NCBI GenBank assembly: GCA_002503205.1
Contig: DARE01000053.1
Location: forward strand, 38,599-102,598
Origin: Thermoplasmatales archaeon UBA447
GTDB taxonomy: Archaea; Thermoplasmatota; Thermoplasmata; Thermoplasmatales; Thermoplasmataceae
Reading direction: 5' to 3'
Length of the DNA stretch: 64,000 bases
The translations under genes and the position numbers were made by a program. Position 1 is the first letter of the stretch; every line of letters begins with the position of its first letter. The notes under the pieces are model-generated. The model was not told the DNA's origin and searched no databases. It was given only the letters and a program-made list of their open reading frames with translations. This document shows positions 17,984-27,206 of the stretch, one piece after another.

Positions 17984-18183
17984 GAAATGTGATCCCAATT
18001 GTATATTACTCTTTTACCTACAGTATCTGAGTCTGTTTTTATCATGATAATCTGAATAGTAAGAATCTAAGTTGGTAAGAGGGCCAACGGTGTTGCCTTG
18101 ACAATATGTATAAGTGTGGAGCCATTTTCAATTATTGGATTGAGGAGGTTAGATTTTATTATTATGATGAAAATACGGTGATG

Positions 18184-19731
18184 ATGGACTTCTTTGAAAC
18201 GATCTCAGAGGAAATTAACAGCGGAAAGATCCGTGAACGAGATCAGCTTCAGAGAAGGAAGCTATCCCTTTCGAGTATGCTCCATCTGGATCATATTCCC
18301 AGTGATACTGAAATTCTTAATTCCGGGAAGGTTCAAAAGGACAAAAAGAAGCTCCTCAGGATCAAACCTACCAGAACTATATCTGGAGTTGCAGTTGTTG
18401 CTGCAATGACATCACCAGAGAGCTGCCCGCATGGTCAGTGCCTTTACTGTCCAGGAGGAGTAAAAAACAATTCTCCGCAAGCATATACAGGTTATGAACC
18501 CTCTGCTCTTAGGGGCAGAATGAACAATTATGATCCTTATCAGATAACATTCAACCGCCTGAAACAGCTTGAAACGATCGGCCATGATACAAGCAAAATT
18601 GATCTAATTGTTATGGGTGGGACATTCACAGCCAGAGACCCGGATTATCAGACATCATTTGTGAAGGGTTGCCTGGACGGAATGAACCGCTCAGTGTCCT
18701 CATCTATTGAAGGCAGTATTGAAGCCAATGAAACTGCTGAAAGAAGATGCGTTGGTATCACGGTCGAAACAAAACCGGACTGGTTCCTACGAAAAGACAT
18801 TGATCTGGCCCTTTCCTACGGGACTACTAAAGTTGAGCTGGGAGTTCAGATAATTAATGAGAAAGTACTTAGAATGAACGGACGTGGACATGGAATTAAG
18901 GAGATTATTGATTCCACAAAATTTTCAAAGGATTCCGGCTTAAAGATAGTTTACCATGTCATGCCCGGAATGTACGGTTCTGACAGGGAAGAGGATATCA
19001 GAAGCTTCAGGAAAATTGTTGAAGACCAATCGTTCAGGCCGGACATGCTGAAGATCTATCCAACCCTTGTTGTCAAAGGCACAGCCCTATATAATCTCTG
19101 GAAAATGGGCAGGTATAGGCCTCCAGACACAGAGGAGGCCGCCGATATAATTAAGGAATTCCTGAAAGTTTGCCCACCATGGATTCGGGTTCAAAGAATG
19201 CAGCGGGATATTCCCGTGAATTTTATCGAGGCAGGAGTGAAGCGGAGCGACATCAGGAACATAATAGACAGGAAGCTCCGTGAAGAGAATGAAGAGACTT
19301 GGGAGATAAGAAGCAGAGAGATTGGTATGGCATCAAAAGAGGGCAAAGATCCTGTTCTCATAAGGCGTGATTACAACGCCTCGGATGGAAAGGAAATTTT
19401 TCTCTCTTTTGAGGAATCCCACAACATATACGGTTACCTGAGGCTGCGCATCCCTTCAGCAGATCATCACAGGCCGGAAATGGATAATGCCTCCGTCGTA
19501 AGGGAAATAAAGGTTCTTGGTGAGGTTGTGCCTCTCGGAGAACATGAATCATCTCTGTGGCAGCATCGTGGGCTTGGCAAATCTCTGTTAGAAGAGGCTG
19601 AGAGAATCTCCAGAGATGAATATTCCCTCAACAGGATCAATGTGATAAGTGGAATTGGCGTTAGAGAATATTTCCGGAGATTTGGCTATAATAGATTGGG
19701 ACCATACATGTCCAAAGTTCTGAAACCCTGA
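18184..19731 (+). CDS. elp3: Elongator protein 3 homologue, tRNA U34 carboxymethyltransferase
   Basis: A radical SAM plus GNAT enzyme that builds cm5U-type modifications at tRNA position 34. From ATG 18184 it has 515 residues. The radical SAM cysteines are Cys81, Cys86 and Cys89 in CPHGQCLYCPGG. The KAT-like acetyltransferase part at the end contains LWQHRGLGKSLLEEAE (acetyl-CoA loop) and YFRRFGYNRLGPYMSK. The frame is open from 18106, but the extra residues are not family-like. The TATTTTAT-like box near 18152-18164 is 26 bases before 18184, so a leaderless start there is favoured. It is a single gene. Confidence 0.95.
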   Translation: MDFFETISEEINSGKIRERDQLQRRKLSLSSMLHLDHIPSDTEILNSGKVQKDKKKLLRIKPTRTISGVAVVAAMTSPESCPHGQCLYCPGGVKNNSPQAYTGYEPSALRGRMNNYDPYQITFNRLKQLETIGHDTSKIDLIVMGGTFTARDPDYQTSFVKGCLDGMNRSVSSSIEGSIEANETAERRCVGITVETKPDWFLRKDIDLALSYGTTKVELGVQIINEKVLRMNGRGHGIKEIIDSTKFSKDSGLKIVYHVMPGMYGSDREEDIRSFRKIVEDQSFRPDMLKIYPTLVVKGTALYNLWKMGRYRPPDTEEAADIIKEFLKVCPPWIRVQRMQRDIPVNFIEAGVKRSDIRNIIDRKLREENEETWEIRSREIGMASKEGKDPVLIRRDYNASDGKEIFLSFEESHNIYGYLRLRIPSADHHRPEMDNASVVREIKVLGEVVPLGEHESSLWQHRGLGKSLLEEAERISRDEYSLNRINVISGIGVREYFRRFGYNRLGPYMSKVLKP

Positions 19732-19809
19732 TTTTTCTCTGTTAAGGGATTATAGTGTTTTAATATAATAATATTCATTTTTATCAATAATTATAAATAA
19801 GTGCTTTAC

Positions 19810-19917
19810 ATGATGAGCGGGATAGAATTGTCATATGTTCTTATATCAGTGAGCATAGTCGTGCTTCTGGTAGCTGTCTATCTTTTCTACAGTATTATAG
19901 GAGCTGAGAAATTTTGA
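19810..19917 (+). CDS. kdpF: KdpF-like small membrane subunit of the K+ pump
   Basis: A 35-residue peptide with one membrane helix (about 9-28) and the C-terminus YSIIGAEKF, close to the YALINAEAF-type ending of bacterial KdpF. KdpF stabilises the KdpABC complex in the membrane. It starts at ATG 19810 (or ATG 19813), and its TGA overlaps the TTG start of kdpA by four bases, which is the normal operon order. It is easily missed because of its length. An AT-rich TTTAATATAATA at about 19759-19770 is a possible promoter element. Confidence 0.85.
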   Translation: MMSGIELSYVLISVSIVVLLVAVYLFYSIIGAEKF

Positions 19918-21689
19918 GTTATGTCTCCACGGATTCAACAGGAGGAACAAACTTCTGGGTGTCGTTCTTTGAAAGCCAGCGCCTCGTTTCAGGCACCATC
20001 ATAATTCTGATCTATATTCTGCTTCTCTCTATCTTTGCGTATCTGATATCCGGGTATATAGCAAAGCTTTACAGAGGTGAAAAAACCTGGCTTGATCCAA
20101 TATCGGGCAGATTAGTCAACTTCTTCATAAACATTTTTGGTGAAGATGCTAAAAAGGACACAAAGATGAGAGAATATTTTATCACGCTCCTTATTTTCAA
20201 TGCAGCAGCAGGTATTTTTGCTTTTATTTTCTTTTATTTTCAGACCTATTTTCCCTTTGCAGGAGTAACTCATAACTATTCTTTTTCGCTTTCGTTCAAC
20301 ACAGTCACATCTTTCCTGACAAATACGAATCTTCAACATTATTCAGATCCTCTTCATCTTTCTTACCTGAGCAAGACCTTTGTCCTCACAGGCCTTATGT
20401 TTCTTGCCGCGGCAACTGGCTTTGCTGTGTCCATGGCTTTCATACGGGGAATACTCAACGAAAACGGAAGGATAGGAAATTTTTACAGGGATTTTCTTGT
20501 ATCAGTATTCTACCTGATACTGCCACTTACTATTCTTGTAACAATAATATTCATACTTTCTGGGGTTCCGCAGGATCTTAGCCAGTACGTTAATGTCAAC
20601 CCTATCCTCTCCGGAGGGATTCAGCGGCTCCCCCTTGGCCCAGTGGCCACCTGGGAGGCCATAAAAAACATTGGCACCAATGGTGGAGGCTTCTATGGTT
20701 CAAATGCTGCCATGCCTCTTGAAAACCCAAACTGGTTCACAAATCTGGTTGAGTTTCTCTCCTTTACCGTAATACCTCTGGGTTCTATACTTTCATTAGG
20801 AAAGGTATTCAACAACAGAGGATTCGCACGAACACTATATATTGTGCTGATTTCAATATTCTTTTTCACAACATTCATGACGTTTTTCGCAGAATACAGT
20901 GGGATCCCCTCAATAACCTCACTCGGCACCCTGTTCACAGGTAACATGATGGGAAAAGAGACTGCCATAGGGATCTCTCAGTCATCCATATTCTCTTCTG
21001 GGGCAGTTTTCACATCAACTGGAGCAGCTGATTCTGTTCTTCTTGCTTTTACTCCGGCCGGTCTCCTTGGGCTTATGGGTAACCTGATCCTGAATGATCC
21101 TCTGGGTGGTGTTGGGACTGGTGTCCTGAACATATTCATGTATGTGATTTTCGCAATTTTCATCACATCACTGATGGTGGGGAAGCTTCCGGAGCTAATG
21201 AGTATAAAAATCAGCTCCAAGGAGATCAAATACTCAACACTGTCTCTTGTCACGCATCCCCTGCTTGTTCTGATCCCATTTGGGATAACCATGCTTCTTC
21301 CTGCTCTGGTTATAGGCGATCCAAATCCCAGACCAGATGTCATATCCAGTGTTCTCTATGAATTCCTTAGCGCAGCTTCAAACAATGGTTCTGAGGTGGG
21401 CGGTTTCGCAACCAATACTGCCTTCTTCAACATTGCAGACGGCATCCTGATGCTAATGGGCCGTTTTATTCTGATGGGGTTACAGCTGGCAATTGCACAG
21501 TCATTTGCCACTAAGAGCCCGAAAGTTGAAACGGGGAGGACAATAGAAACTGGGTCACCCTTATTCGCTCTTATGCTCTTTGTCACAATTATAATGCTCG
21601 GAGTACTTTCTTTCTTTCCGGTCCTCGCCCTGGGCCCATTCCTGTCCTGGGCAAAGGACTTTAATCTATTTATAGGGGGGTTGTTATGA
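19914..21689 (+). CDS. kdpA: Potassium-transporting ATPase subunit KdpA
   Basis: The K+-channel-like subunit of the KdpFABC pump, 591 residues with about ten membrane helices. The four pore-loop regions of this SKT-like protein are visible, for example FNTVTSFLTNTNLQHY, IGTNGGGFYGSNAA, FTSTGAADSVLLAFTPAG and SAASNNGSEVGGFATN. These line the selectivity filter. The start is TTG overlapping the kdpF stop; an out-of-frame ATG at 19921 is not used. The last four bases overlap the ATG of kdpB (ATGA), which implies coupled translation. Confidence 0.97.
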   Translation: MSYVSTDSTGGTNFWVSFFESQRLVSGTIIILIYILLLSIFAYLISGYIAKLYRGEKTWLDPISGRLVNFFINIFGEDAKKDTKMREYFITLLIFNAAAGIFAFIFFYFQTYFPFAGVTHNYSFSLSFNTVTSFLTNTNLQHYSDPLHLSYLSKTFVLTGLMFLAAATGFAVSMAFIRGILNENGRIGNFYRDFLVSVFYLILPLTILVTIIFILSGVPQDLSQYVNVNPILSGGIQRLPLGPVATWEAIKNIGTNGGGFYGSNAAMPLENPNWFTNLVEFLSFTVIPLGSILSLGKVFNNRGFARTLYIVLISIFFFTTFMTFFAEYSGIPSITSLGTLFTGNMMGKETAIGISQSSIFSSGAVFTSTGAADSVLLAFTPAGLLGLMGNLILNDPLGGVGTGVLNIFMYVIFAIFITSLMVGKLPELMSIKISSKEIKYSTLSLVTHPLLVLIPFGITMLLPALVIGDPNPRPDVISSVLYEFLSAASNNGSEVGGFATNTAFFNIADGILMLMGRFILMGLQLAIAQSFATKSPKVETGRTIETGSPLFALMLFVTIIMLGVLSFFPVLALGPFLSWAKDFNLFIGGLL

Positions 21690-23680
21690 AAAACAGGTTT
21701 CTCGATGCCCTCCTTAATTCGATTTATGGTTTCCTTCCATGGCGCCTTCTGTCATCACCTGTCATGTTTGTGACTGAGATAGCCTTTATAATATCCGTAT
21801 TTGCCGCAATTTTCCCTGCCCAGTTTGGAATACCTTATACTCCTGTGTATCTGGATTTCTATGTGTCGGTGGCCCTGATGCTGTTTCTCACCATCCTGTT
21901 CTCTAACCTGAGTTCATCTCTTTCAGAGGGCAAAAGCAAGGCAATCACAGAATCCCTGAAGAGCCTCAGGAAGGAGGTAACCGGAAAACAAGTTACTGAT
22001 AATGGAATCCAGGAAGTTTCCTATTCCAATCTGAAAAAAGGAGACATTCTCAGGATAGAAAAGGGAGATACAATCCCAATTGACGGGGAGATCATAGAGG
22101 GAACCGGTTTTGTCAATGAGTCAAGCATAACCGGGGAATCAAGGCCTTCACGCAAGATTCTTGGTGACAGTGTCACAGGTGGAACTATTCTTGTGACAGA
22201 TAGCCTGCTCGTTAAGGTTACAAGCAATCCTGGAGAAACCTTCCTTGACAGGATGATCAACATTGTGGAATCTTCCAAGAGAATGAAGACACCAAATGAA
22301 ATCGCACTCACAGTTTTTCTCAGCGGGGTTACTCTGGTCTTCCTGGTAGTTGTAAGCGCGGTGTTTGCAGAATCCGGATTTCTTTCCGTAACGCCCAATC
22401 TTGTAATTTTCATAGTTCTTCTCATTGCCCTTATTCCCACAACGATTGGAGGGCTTCTCCCAGCCATAGGTATCGCCTCAATCAACAAAATAGCCCAGTA
22501 TAATATAATTGCAAAGAGCGGGAAATCAGTGGAGAATGCCGGAGACATTGATACAATCATTCTTGATAAGACCGGGACAGTTACGATGGGAGACAGAAGG
22601 GCTGTAAAATTTTACCCTAAGAAGGGTGTTGAATACATTGACTTTGTCCGTGCCTGTGCCCTTGCATCCCTTAAGGACCAGACCGCAGAGGGGATGTCAA
22701 TCGTGAAGCTTGCGGCCTCAGAAGGCGTCACTTCAGAAATGAAGGATCTGGAAGGATATGATTTCATTCCATTTTCGGCTGAGACCAAATACAGTGGAAT
22801 TAAATCTACAGGTGAAGAGATAGTAAAGGGGGCGCTCAAATCAATAAAGGCGAAGTACAAGATATCTGATGTGTATCTTGAGGGTCTCTGCAATGGCATA
22901 TCTGCCAGAGGAGGAACTGCCCTGGCAGTTGCGAGAAACGGAGAATTCCTTGGGGTAATTGAATTAAACGATATGTTGAAACCAGGCATCAGGCAGAGGC
23001 TTGAACTTCTGAAAAAAATGAACATCAAGACAATTATGTGCACCGGCGATGATGACATTACTGCCGCCTATATAGCCAAGGAGAGCGGAATTGACGAATA
23101 TGTTGCCAACAGCACCCCTATGGACAAGTATAATGTAGTTCTCCGGGAGAAGGATAGGCAGAGGATGGTTGCTATGGTTGGAGATGGCACAAATGATGCC
23201 CCTGCCCTTGCACAGGCCGACGTTGGAATGGCAATGAATAGCGGAACACAGGCCGCTAAGGAGGCAGCAAACATGGTGGATCTTGACAGCGACCCGACAA
23301 AGTTGATGGATGTCATATTTCTGGGGAAGCAGATACTGATAACAAGAGGGTCTCTCACAGCATTCAGTGTTGCAAATGACTTCTCAAAATATTTCGTAAT
23401 AGTGCCAGCCATATTCAGTGTGTTCCCTCAGCTAGGATTCCTGAACATACTTGGCCTGACAGATCCACTTGTTGCAATAACTTCCGCCCTAATCTTCAAT
23501 ACTCTGATACTTCTGATGCTTGTTCCTCTTGCTCTTAGGGGTGTAAGATACAAACCAACATCCATAAATGATCTACTGAAGAGAAATATAACCATCTACG
23601 GGCTTGGAGGAGTCATTTTTCCCTTCATAGTTATTAAGGTGATCTATCTGATCCTTGTAGCAGGAGGTGTGCACTGGTGA
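21686..23680 (+). CDS. kdpB: Potassium-transporting P-type ATPase subunit KdpB
   Basis: The ATP-hydrolysing subunit, 664 residues. The phosphorylated Asp294 is in ILDKTGTVTMGD, the dephosphorylation loop TGES is at 149-152, and the hinge motif MVGDGTNDAPALAQADVG is present near 490-510. SSITGESRPSRK is the Ser-containing loop that is inhibitory-phosphorylated in E. coli. About seven membrane helices are predicted. The start overlaps the kdpA stop, and its TGA overlaps the GTG of kdpC. The length is near that of the bacterial subunits. Confidence 0.98.
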   Translation: MKNRFLDALLNSIYGFLPWRLLSSPVMFVTEIAFIISVFAAIFPAQFGIPYTPVYLDFYVSVALMLFLTILFSNLSSSLSEGKSKAITESLKSLRKEVTGKQVTDNGIQEVSYSNLKKGDILRIEKGDTIPIDGEIIEGTGFVNESSITGESRPSRKILGDSVTGGTILVTDSLLVKVTSNPGETFLDRMINIVESSKRMKTPNEIALTVFLSGVTLVFLVVVSAVFAESGFLSVTPNLVIFIVLLIALIPTTIGGLLPAIGIASINKIAQYNIIAKSGKSVENAGDIDTIILDKTGTVTMGDRRAVKFYPKKGVEYIDFVRACALASLKDQTAEGMSIVKLAASEGVTSEMKDLEGYDFIPFSAETKYSGIKSTGEEIVKGALKSIKAKYKISDVYLEGLCNGISARGGTALAVARNGEFLGVIELNDMLKPGIRQRLELLKKMNIKTIMCTGDDDITAAYIAKESGIDEYVANSTPMDKYNVVLREKDRQRMVAMVGDGTNDAPALAQADVGMAMNSGTQAAKEAANMVDLDSDPTKLMDVIFLGKQILITRGSLTAFSVANDFSKYFVIVPAIFSVFPQLGFLNILGLTDPLVAITSALIFNTLILLMLVPLALRGVRYKPTSINDLLKRNITIYGLGGVIFPFIVIKVIYLILVAGGVHW

Positions 23681-24309
23681 AGCCTAAATCTGTCATAAAG
23701 CTGTTTGCGTTCGCTGCCCTGTTCATGTTCATTCTGGGTTTCGTATATCCCACCGTATCATCTCTGGCGGCAGAAGGCCTTGATCCATTCCAGGCCAACG
23801 GATCACTGATAGAGGACAACGGAACTGTCTACGGCTCATATCTGCTGGCACAGGCATTCAACGAATCCTATTTCTTCCAACCAAGGCCATCTGCGACAGG
23901 GTACAATTACACAGGCTCAGGCTCCGGCCCCTATGCTCTTGATGCGAACCAGACTCTGAACCAGACCAGGAATTTAATTAACAAATTCATAAGTGATAAC
24001 CCAACTGTCAACATTTCCAAAATTCCCTACTCGATGGTATCATATTCAGGTTCAGGAGTCGATCCGGATATACCCCTACTGGGGGCGCAGGACCAGATAC
24101 CCCGTATAACCGGCTCACTGCATTCTATCCTTCTTGTTTCAGGGAAGAATGTGAGCAACTCGTCCCTGGAGTCATTCCTCAATAAAACCGTTTCAAAGTA
24201 TGTTGTGCAGAATTTCCCACTCTTCGGATCCTATTACGTCAATACAGTACAGCTTAATTTTGCAATACTGAATCTCCTAATTGGCTACGGTGCAATAAAG
24301 GGCTACTGA
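23677..24309 (+). CDS. kdpC: Potassium-transporting ATPase subunit KdpC
   Basis: The accessory subunit of 210 residues. One N-terminal membrane helix (about 5-27, LFAFAALFMFILGFVYPTVS) anchors an outside domain with the family segments SYLLAQAFNESYFFQPRPSATGYN and SGSGVDPDI. KdpC is thought to assist nucleotide or K+ handling by the complex. GTG at 23677 overlaps the kdpB stop by four bases. No kdpD/kdpE sensor pair follows, so regulation is by something else. The next gene is a convergent Usp protein. Confidence 0.93.
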   Translation: MKPKSVIKLFAFAALFMFILGFVYPTVSSLAAEGLDPFQANGSLIEDNGTVYGSYLLAQAFNESYFFQPRPSATGYNYTGSGSGPYALDANQTLNQTRNLINKFISDNPTVNISKIPYSMVSYSGSGVDPDIPLLGAQDQIPRITGSLHSILLVSGKNVSNSSLESFLNKTVSKYVVQNFPLFGSYYVNTVQLNFAILNLLIGYGAIKGY

Positions 24310-24333
24310 GACAATATCCAAATTTATGCCAGG

Positions 24334-25152
24334 CTATTTTCTCAGTACAGCCGTGTCAATTGGGGATTCCTTAATCAGGGCCTTCAGTGTCGAGTTTACC
24401 CTAATTTTCCTGTCCTGAGCAAAGCGCAGGCCAAGCACAAGGAGATCAGCACTGTACTCTTTTATAGCACCGTTTATCTGGTTGGTAATTGTTCCGCCAT
24501 CTCCTCCTCTGACAACTGTTATTCCCTCACCAAACCTGGTGTGGATCTCCCCCAGGTTATCAAAAAGGTGCTGAAAACCATGGGTTTTCTTTTCATCAAA
24601 CTTTCTGAGATCCAGGAGTGTCAGGGAAGCATTCGAGCTTTTCATCAGGTGAAGGGCGAAGGAGACTGCCATTCTGTTGTTGATTGTTTCTGACACGGGC
24701 AGGAGTATATTCCTGTACGGAAGTTCATTTCTCTTTATGCTGAATACAACGACTGGTGTTGTGCTGTTCTTTATAACATAGTCACCTATGGTACCGAATG
24801 TGCTCCCGGACAAGCCGCTTCTCCTGTGGGTTCCCATGAGAACAAGATCATAATTTTTCTCCTTGAGTTCATCAACAATTCCAGTTTTTATGTTCCTCGC
24901 TGTCCTTACTCTGGGAACAACCTTGATATTGCGTTCTTTCCCGTCTTCGTAGGCGTTGGTGATTATTCTGACCTTGTCGCTCCACGTGAGCTCTTTCATC
25001 TCCTCTTTCACGGTCAGTGCAGTTATCTCACCCGAGTACTTGCCTGCAAGATAAAATGCGATTTCTAAAGGAAGGCGTGATTGCTGGCCCTTGGCCATAG
25101 GGACCATAATTTTTTCGAATTTAACAACATATGACCTTGCATTGGAGAACAT
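24334..25152 (-). CDS. Universal stress protein, two Usp domains
   Basis: A 272-residue cytoplasmic protein with tandem UspA folds. The first domain (about 12-140) starts with FEKIMVPMAKG and ends in LVLMGTHRRSGLSGSTFGTIGDYVIKNSTTPVVVF, a clear ATP-binding type G-2x-G-9x-G(S/T) motif. The second (145-270) begins PYRNILLPVSE and is more degenerate. It converges on kdpC, 24 bases apart. Bacterial KdpD carries a Usp domain and c-di-AMP can regulate K+ uptake, so this neighbour may tune the pump, but this is inference from position only. Confidence 0.85.
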   Translation of the reverse strand: MFSNARSYVVKFEKIMVPMAKGQQSRLPLEIAFYLAGKYSGEITALTVKEEMKELTWSDKVRIITNAYEDGKERNIKVVPRVRTARNIKTGIVDELKEKNYDLVLMGTHRRSGLSGSTFGTIGDYVIKNSTTPVVVFSIKRNELPYRNILLPVSETINNRMAVSFALHLMKSSNASLTLLDLRKFDEKKTHGFQHLFDNLGEIHTRFGEGITVVRGGDGGTITNQINGAIKEYSADLLVLGLRFAQDRKIRVNSTLKALIKESPIDTAVLRK

Positions 25153-25253
25153 TATAAAATATAATACCTAATAGATATTTATATTATTGCAATTCGTTTT
25201 CTTCGAAGTTAATGATTGACTTAAAAACTACACACTAATGCTGTACCACAATA

Positions 25254-25279
25254 TTTTATAATTGTGTTGTATTATAAAA
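25254..25279. promoter_or_regulatory. Perfect 9-bp inverted repeat forming back-to-back TATA boxes
   Basis: TTTTATAAT at 25254-25262 and ATTATAAAA at 25271-25279 are exact reverse complements with the spacer TGTGTTGT. It lies between the Usp gene (minus) and the HisA-like gene (plus). Each half looks like a TATA element pointing outward, though both are far from the start codons (about 56 and 102 bases). An operator for a dimeric regulator is the other reading. Confidence 0.45.
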
Positions 25280-25334
25280 CGCACTGTCATTGTCTGTCAC
25301 TTAAGCCAGAATTAAAATATGATCTCCACATGCT

Positions 25335-25826
25335 ATGTCAGTGCACATTCCGTCTGTGGTAATAAGAAGGAAAGAGATAGTAGGACGAAAGACAGCATAT
25401 GATCTCATGAAGGAGGGGATTGAGGAGCTTATGGTCTGCGATCTGGATTCAATCATAGACGGCAAGACAAATTTCAAACTCTACAATGAGCTTTCAAAAT
25501 TTTTTGAGTTTACTGTGTTTAACCTGATATACACTGTTGGAGATCTGGTCGATTCCTTTGTAGCAGGTGCATCGAAGGTTGTTGTGAGCCCGGATCTCAC
25601 TGCTGATAGGCTTGTATCTTTCCTGGAAATCAGCCAGAATGTGGTCGACCCCAACTCCTCAAGATTCAGTATATTTCAGAAGTCAGGAGGAAAATATGTT
25701 ATGGTCTCCGGACGAATGCCATATCAGAATTTTAGTGGAGTATACAACATTGGTCCAAGCATGGGTGGTGACAATACAATAAATGTTGATAATTTTCCCT
25801 CAGAACTGAATCATTTTATCACATGA
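25335..25826 (+). CDS. Short HisA-like (proFAR isomerase-related) protein
   Basis: A 163-residue protein. The first 100 residues look like half of a HisA-type beta/alpha barrel: IPSVVIRRKEIVGRK, then LMVCDLDSIIDGKTNFKLY (with the Asp of strand 2 and an Asn), then a variant GGIR-like turn IYTVGDLVDSFVAGASKVVVSPD. After about residue 105 the sequence no longer fits the barrel and has SGGKYVMVSGRMP. It is too short for a full HisA (about 240 residues), and no other his genes are near. It may be one of the archaeal HisA-related proteins of unknown role. Confidence 0.5.
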   Translation: MSVHIPSVVIRRKEIVGRKTAYDLMKEGIEELMVCDLDSIIDGKTNFKLYNELSKFFEFTVFNLIYTVGDLVDSFVAGASKVVVSPDLTADRLVSFLEISQNVVDPNSSRFSIFQKSGGKYVMVSGRMPYQNFSGVYNIGPSMGGDNTINVDNFPSELNHFIT

Positions 25827-25906
25827 TTCAGGGAACTGGGCAATAATATACCTGTAAATTGAAAATCAAAAAGAATAATATATATTATTGGTGTTTGACG
25901 TCTTAA

Positions 25907-27181
25907 TTGTCTGAACCAGACCTTTCAAAGCCAAAGAATAATGGCATAAATCCTTTCGTCACTGGTCTTTCCATTGTGAATCTCTTCTATTCTCTCCTTA
26001 TGACTCTCTTCGGCTATACACTTTATCTGCTTCTGGAGAGGGAAGGTGTATCTCTTTACTGGGGTGCTCTCGGAGTATCTCTTGGTCAGCTTGCTCTTTT
26101 AGCAATACTGATTCCACAGGGTAGGGCCATAGACAGGGGATACACCTATTCAATTATGGTGGCTGGTTCTATCATATATTCACTGTCTATTGGAGTGCTG
26201 TTCTTCTCAGGCACACTATTCCGGGATGGCCTGATATTTGCAATACCCTTGGCAATTCTGATAGCAACTGCCAGTCAGAATGCCTTCAGATCATCGATGA
26301 ACTCTTTTATTGGGAAGGCCGTAAGGAGCTCACTTATGGGTTCAAATTATGCAAGGATTCTCACAATGGAAATGGTTGGAGGGGCTTTGGCAATGGTGGT
26401 GGCATACATAATAGGCGAAACCTCATCCATAAGGTATGCATACATTATATTCCCGGCCATTCTCATAATAACTGTGTCTCTTATTTTCACTGTCCTGTAT
26501 AGAGACAGCAGAACAAGCATGGCACTTCAGGTCTCCAGCATTCCTCCGCAGTCCCTGAGGCAAGGGTTGAGAAACCTTGGCTCAAGAAAGAGGTTCCTGA
26601 TTCCGATCTATTCTGGTAAAATCTTCATGGCTATCGGCTTCTACGGTTTTTCTTACTATTTCATTTTGACAGGAGTGAATCTGGGCCTTGGCCCAGAAGT
26701 TCCCATCCTGCTGCTTGCTGCAGTCTTTGCTGCCTCCATACCATTTGGAAAGATTGCTGAATCTGTGCTTCAGAAATTTCCTAACTTGGGTAAGGCATAT
26801 GTGATTATGATAAGCATCATAGATGTATTCTCATATCTTTTGATATTCCTCTCAACACTTACAGGAAATGGAATTCTATATTTTGCATCGGTCGCAGTCA
26901 TGATCCCGGGCCCTCTTCCAACCTCTGGTGCCCTTGGGTATGAGGTAAGAATGGTTGGAAAGGAGAACAGGGGGATATACACCTCTTTCCAGAGGATACT
27001 GGTTGCAATAGCCTTTATTGTGGTCAGTTTTCCAATGGTCGAACTTTACTACAGGAATGTCTATCTGCTCTGGCTTTTCATACTGTCAACATCCCTGATG
27101 GGCCTGATATCAGGCATACTGTTGCCTGGTGAGAAAAAGAACAGGGAAATTATGACCAATGATGGAAGTACTGTAAATTAA
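25907..27181 (+). CDS. Major facilitator superfamily transporter
   Basis: A membrane carrier of 424 residues with about 12 helices. MFS features are the first-helix pair FYSLLMTLFGYTLYLLL, a helix 2-3 loop IPQGRAIDRGYTYS (motif A-like), and a basic central loop around residue 205. The start is TTG at 25907. An isochorismatase-like gene follows after 25 bases, so the two probably form a transcript and the substrate may be an amide-type small molecule. The specificity is not predictable. Confidence 0.8.
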   Translation: MSEPDLSKPKNNGINPFVTGLSIVNLFYSLLMTLFGYTLYLLLEREGVSLYWGALGVSLGQLALLAILIPQGRAIDRGYTYSIMVAGSIIYSLSIGVLFFSGTLFRDGLIFAIPLAILIATASQNAFRSSMNSFIGKAVRSSLMGSNYARILTMEMVGGALAMVVAYIIGETSSIRYAYIIFPAILIITVSLIFTVLYRDSRTSMALQVSSIPPQSLRQGLRNLGSRKRFLIPIYSGKIFMAIGFYGFSYYFILTGVNLGLGPEVPILLLAAVFAASIPFGKIAESVLQKFPNLGKAYVIMISIIDVFSYLLIFLSTLTGNGILYFASVAVMIPGPLPTSGALGYEVRMVGKENRGIYTSFQRILVAIAFIVVSFPMVELYYRNVYLLWLFILSTSLMGLISGILLPGEKKNREIMTNDGSTVN

Positions 27182-27206
27182 ATAATCCAGAGCAGCATTC
27201 AGCCAC

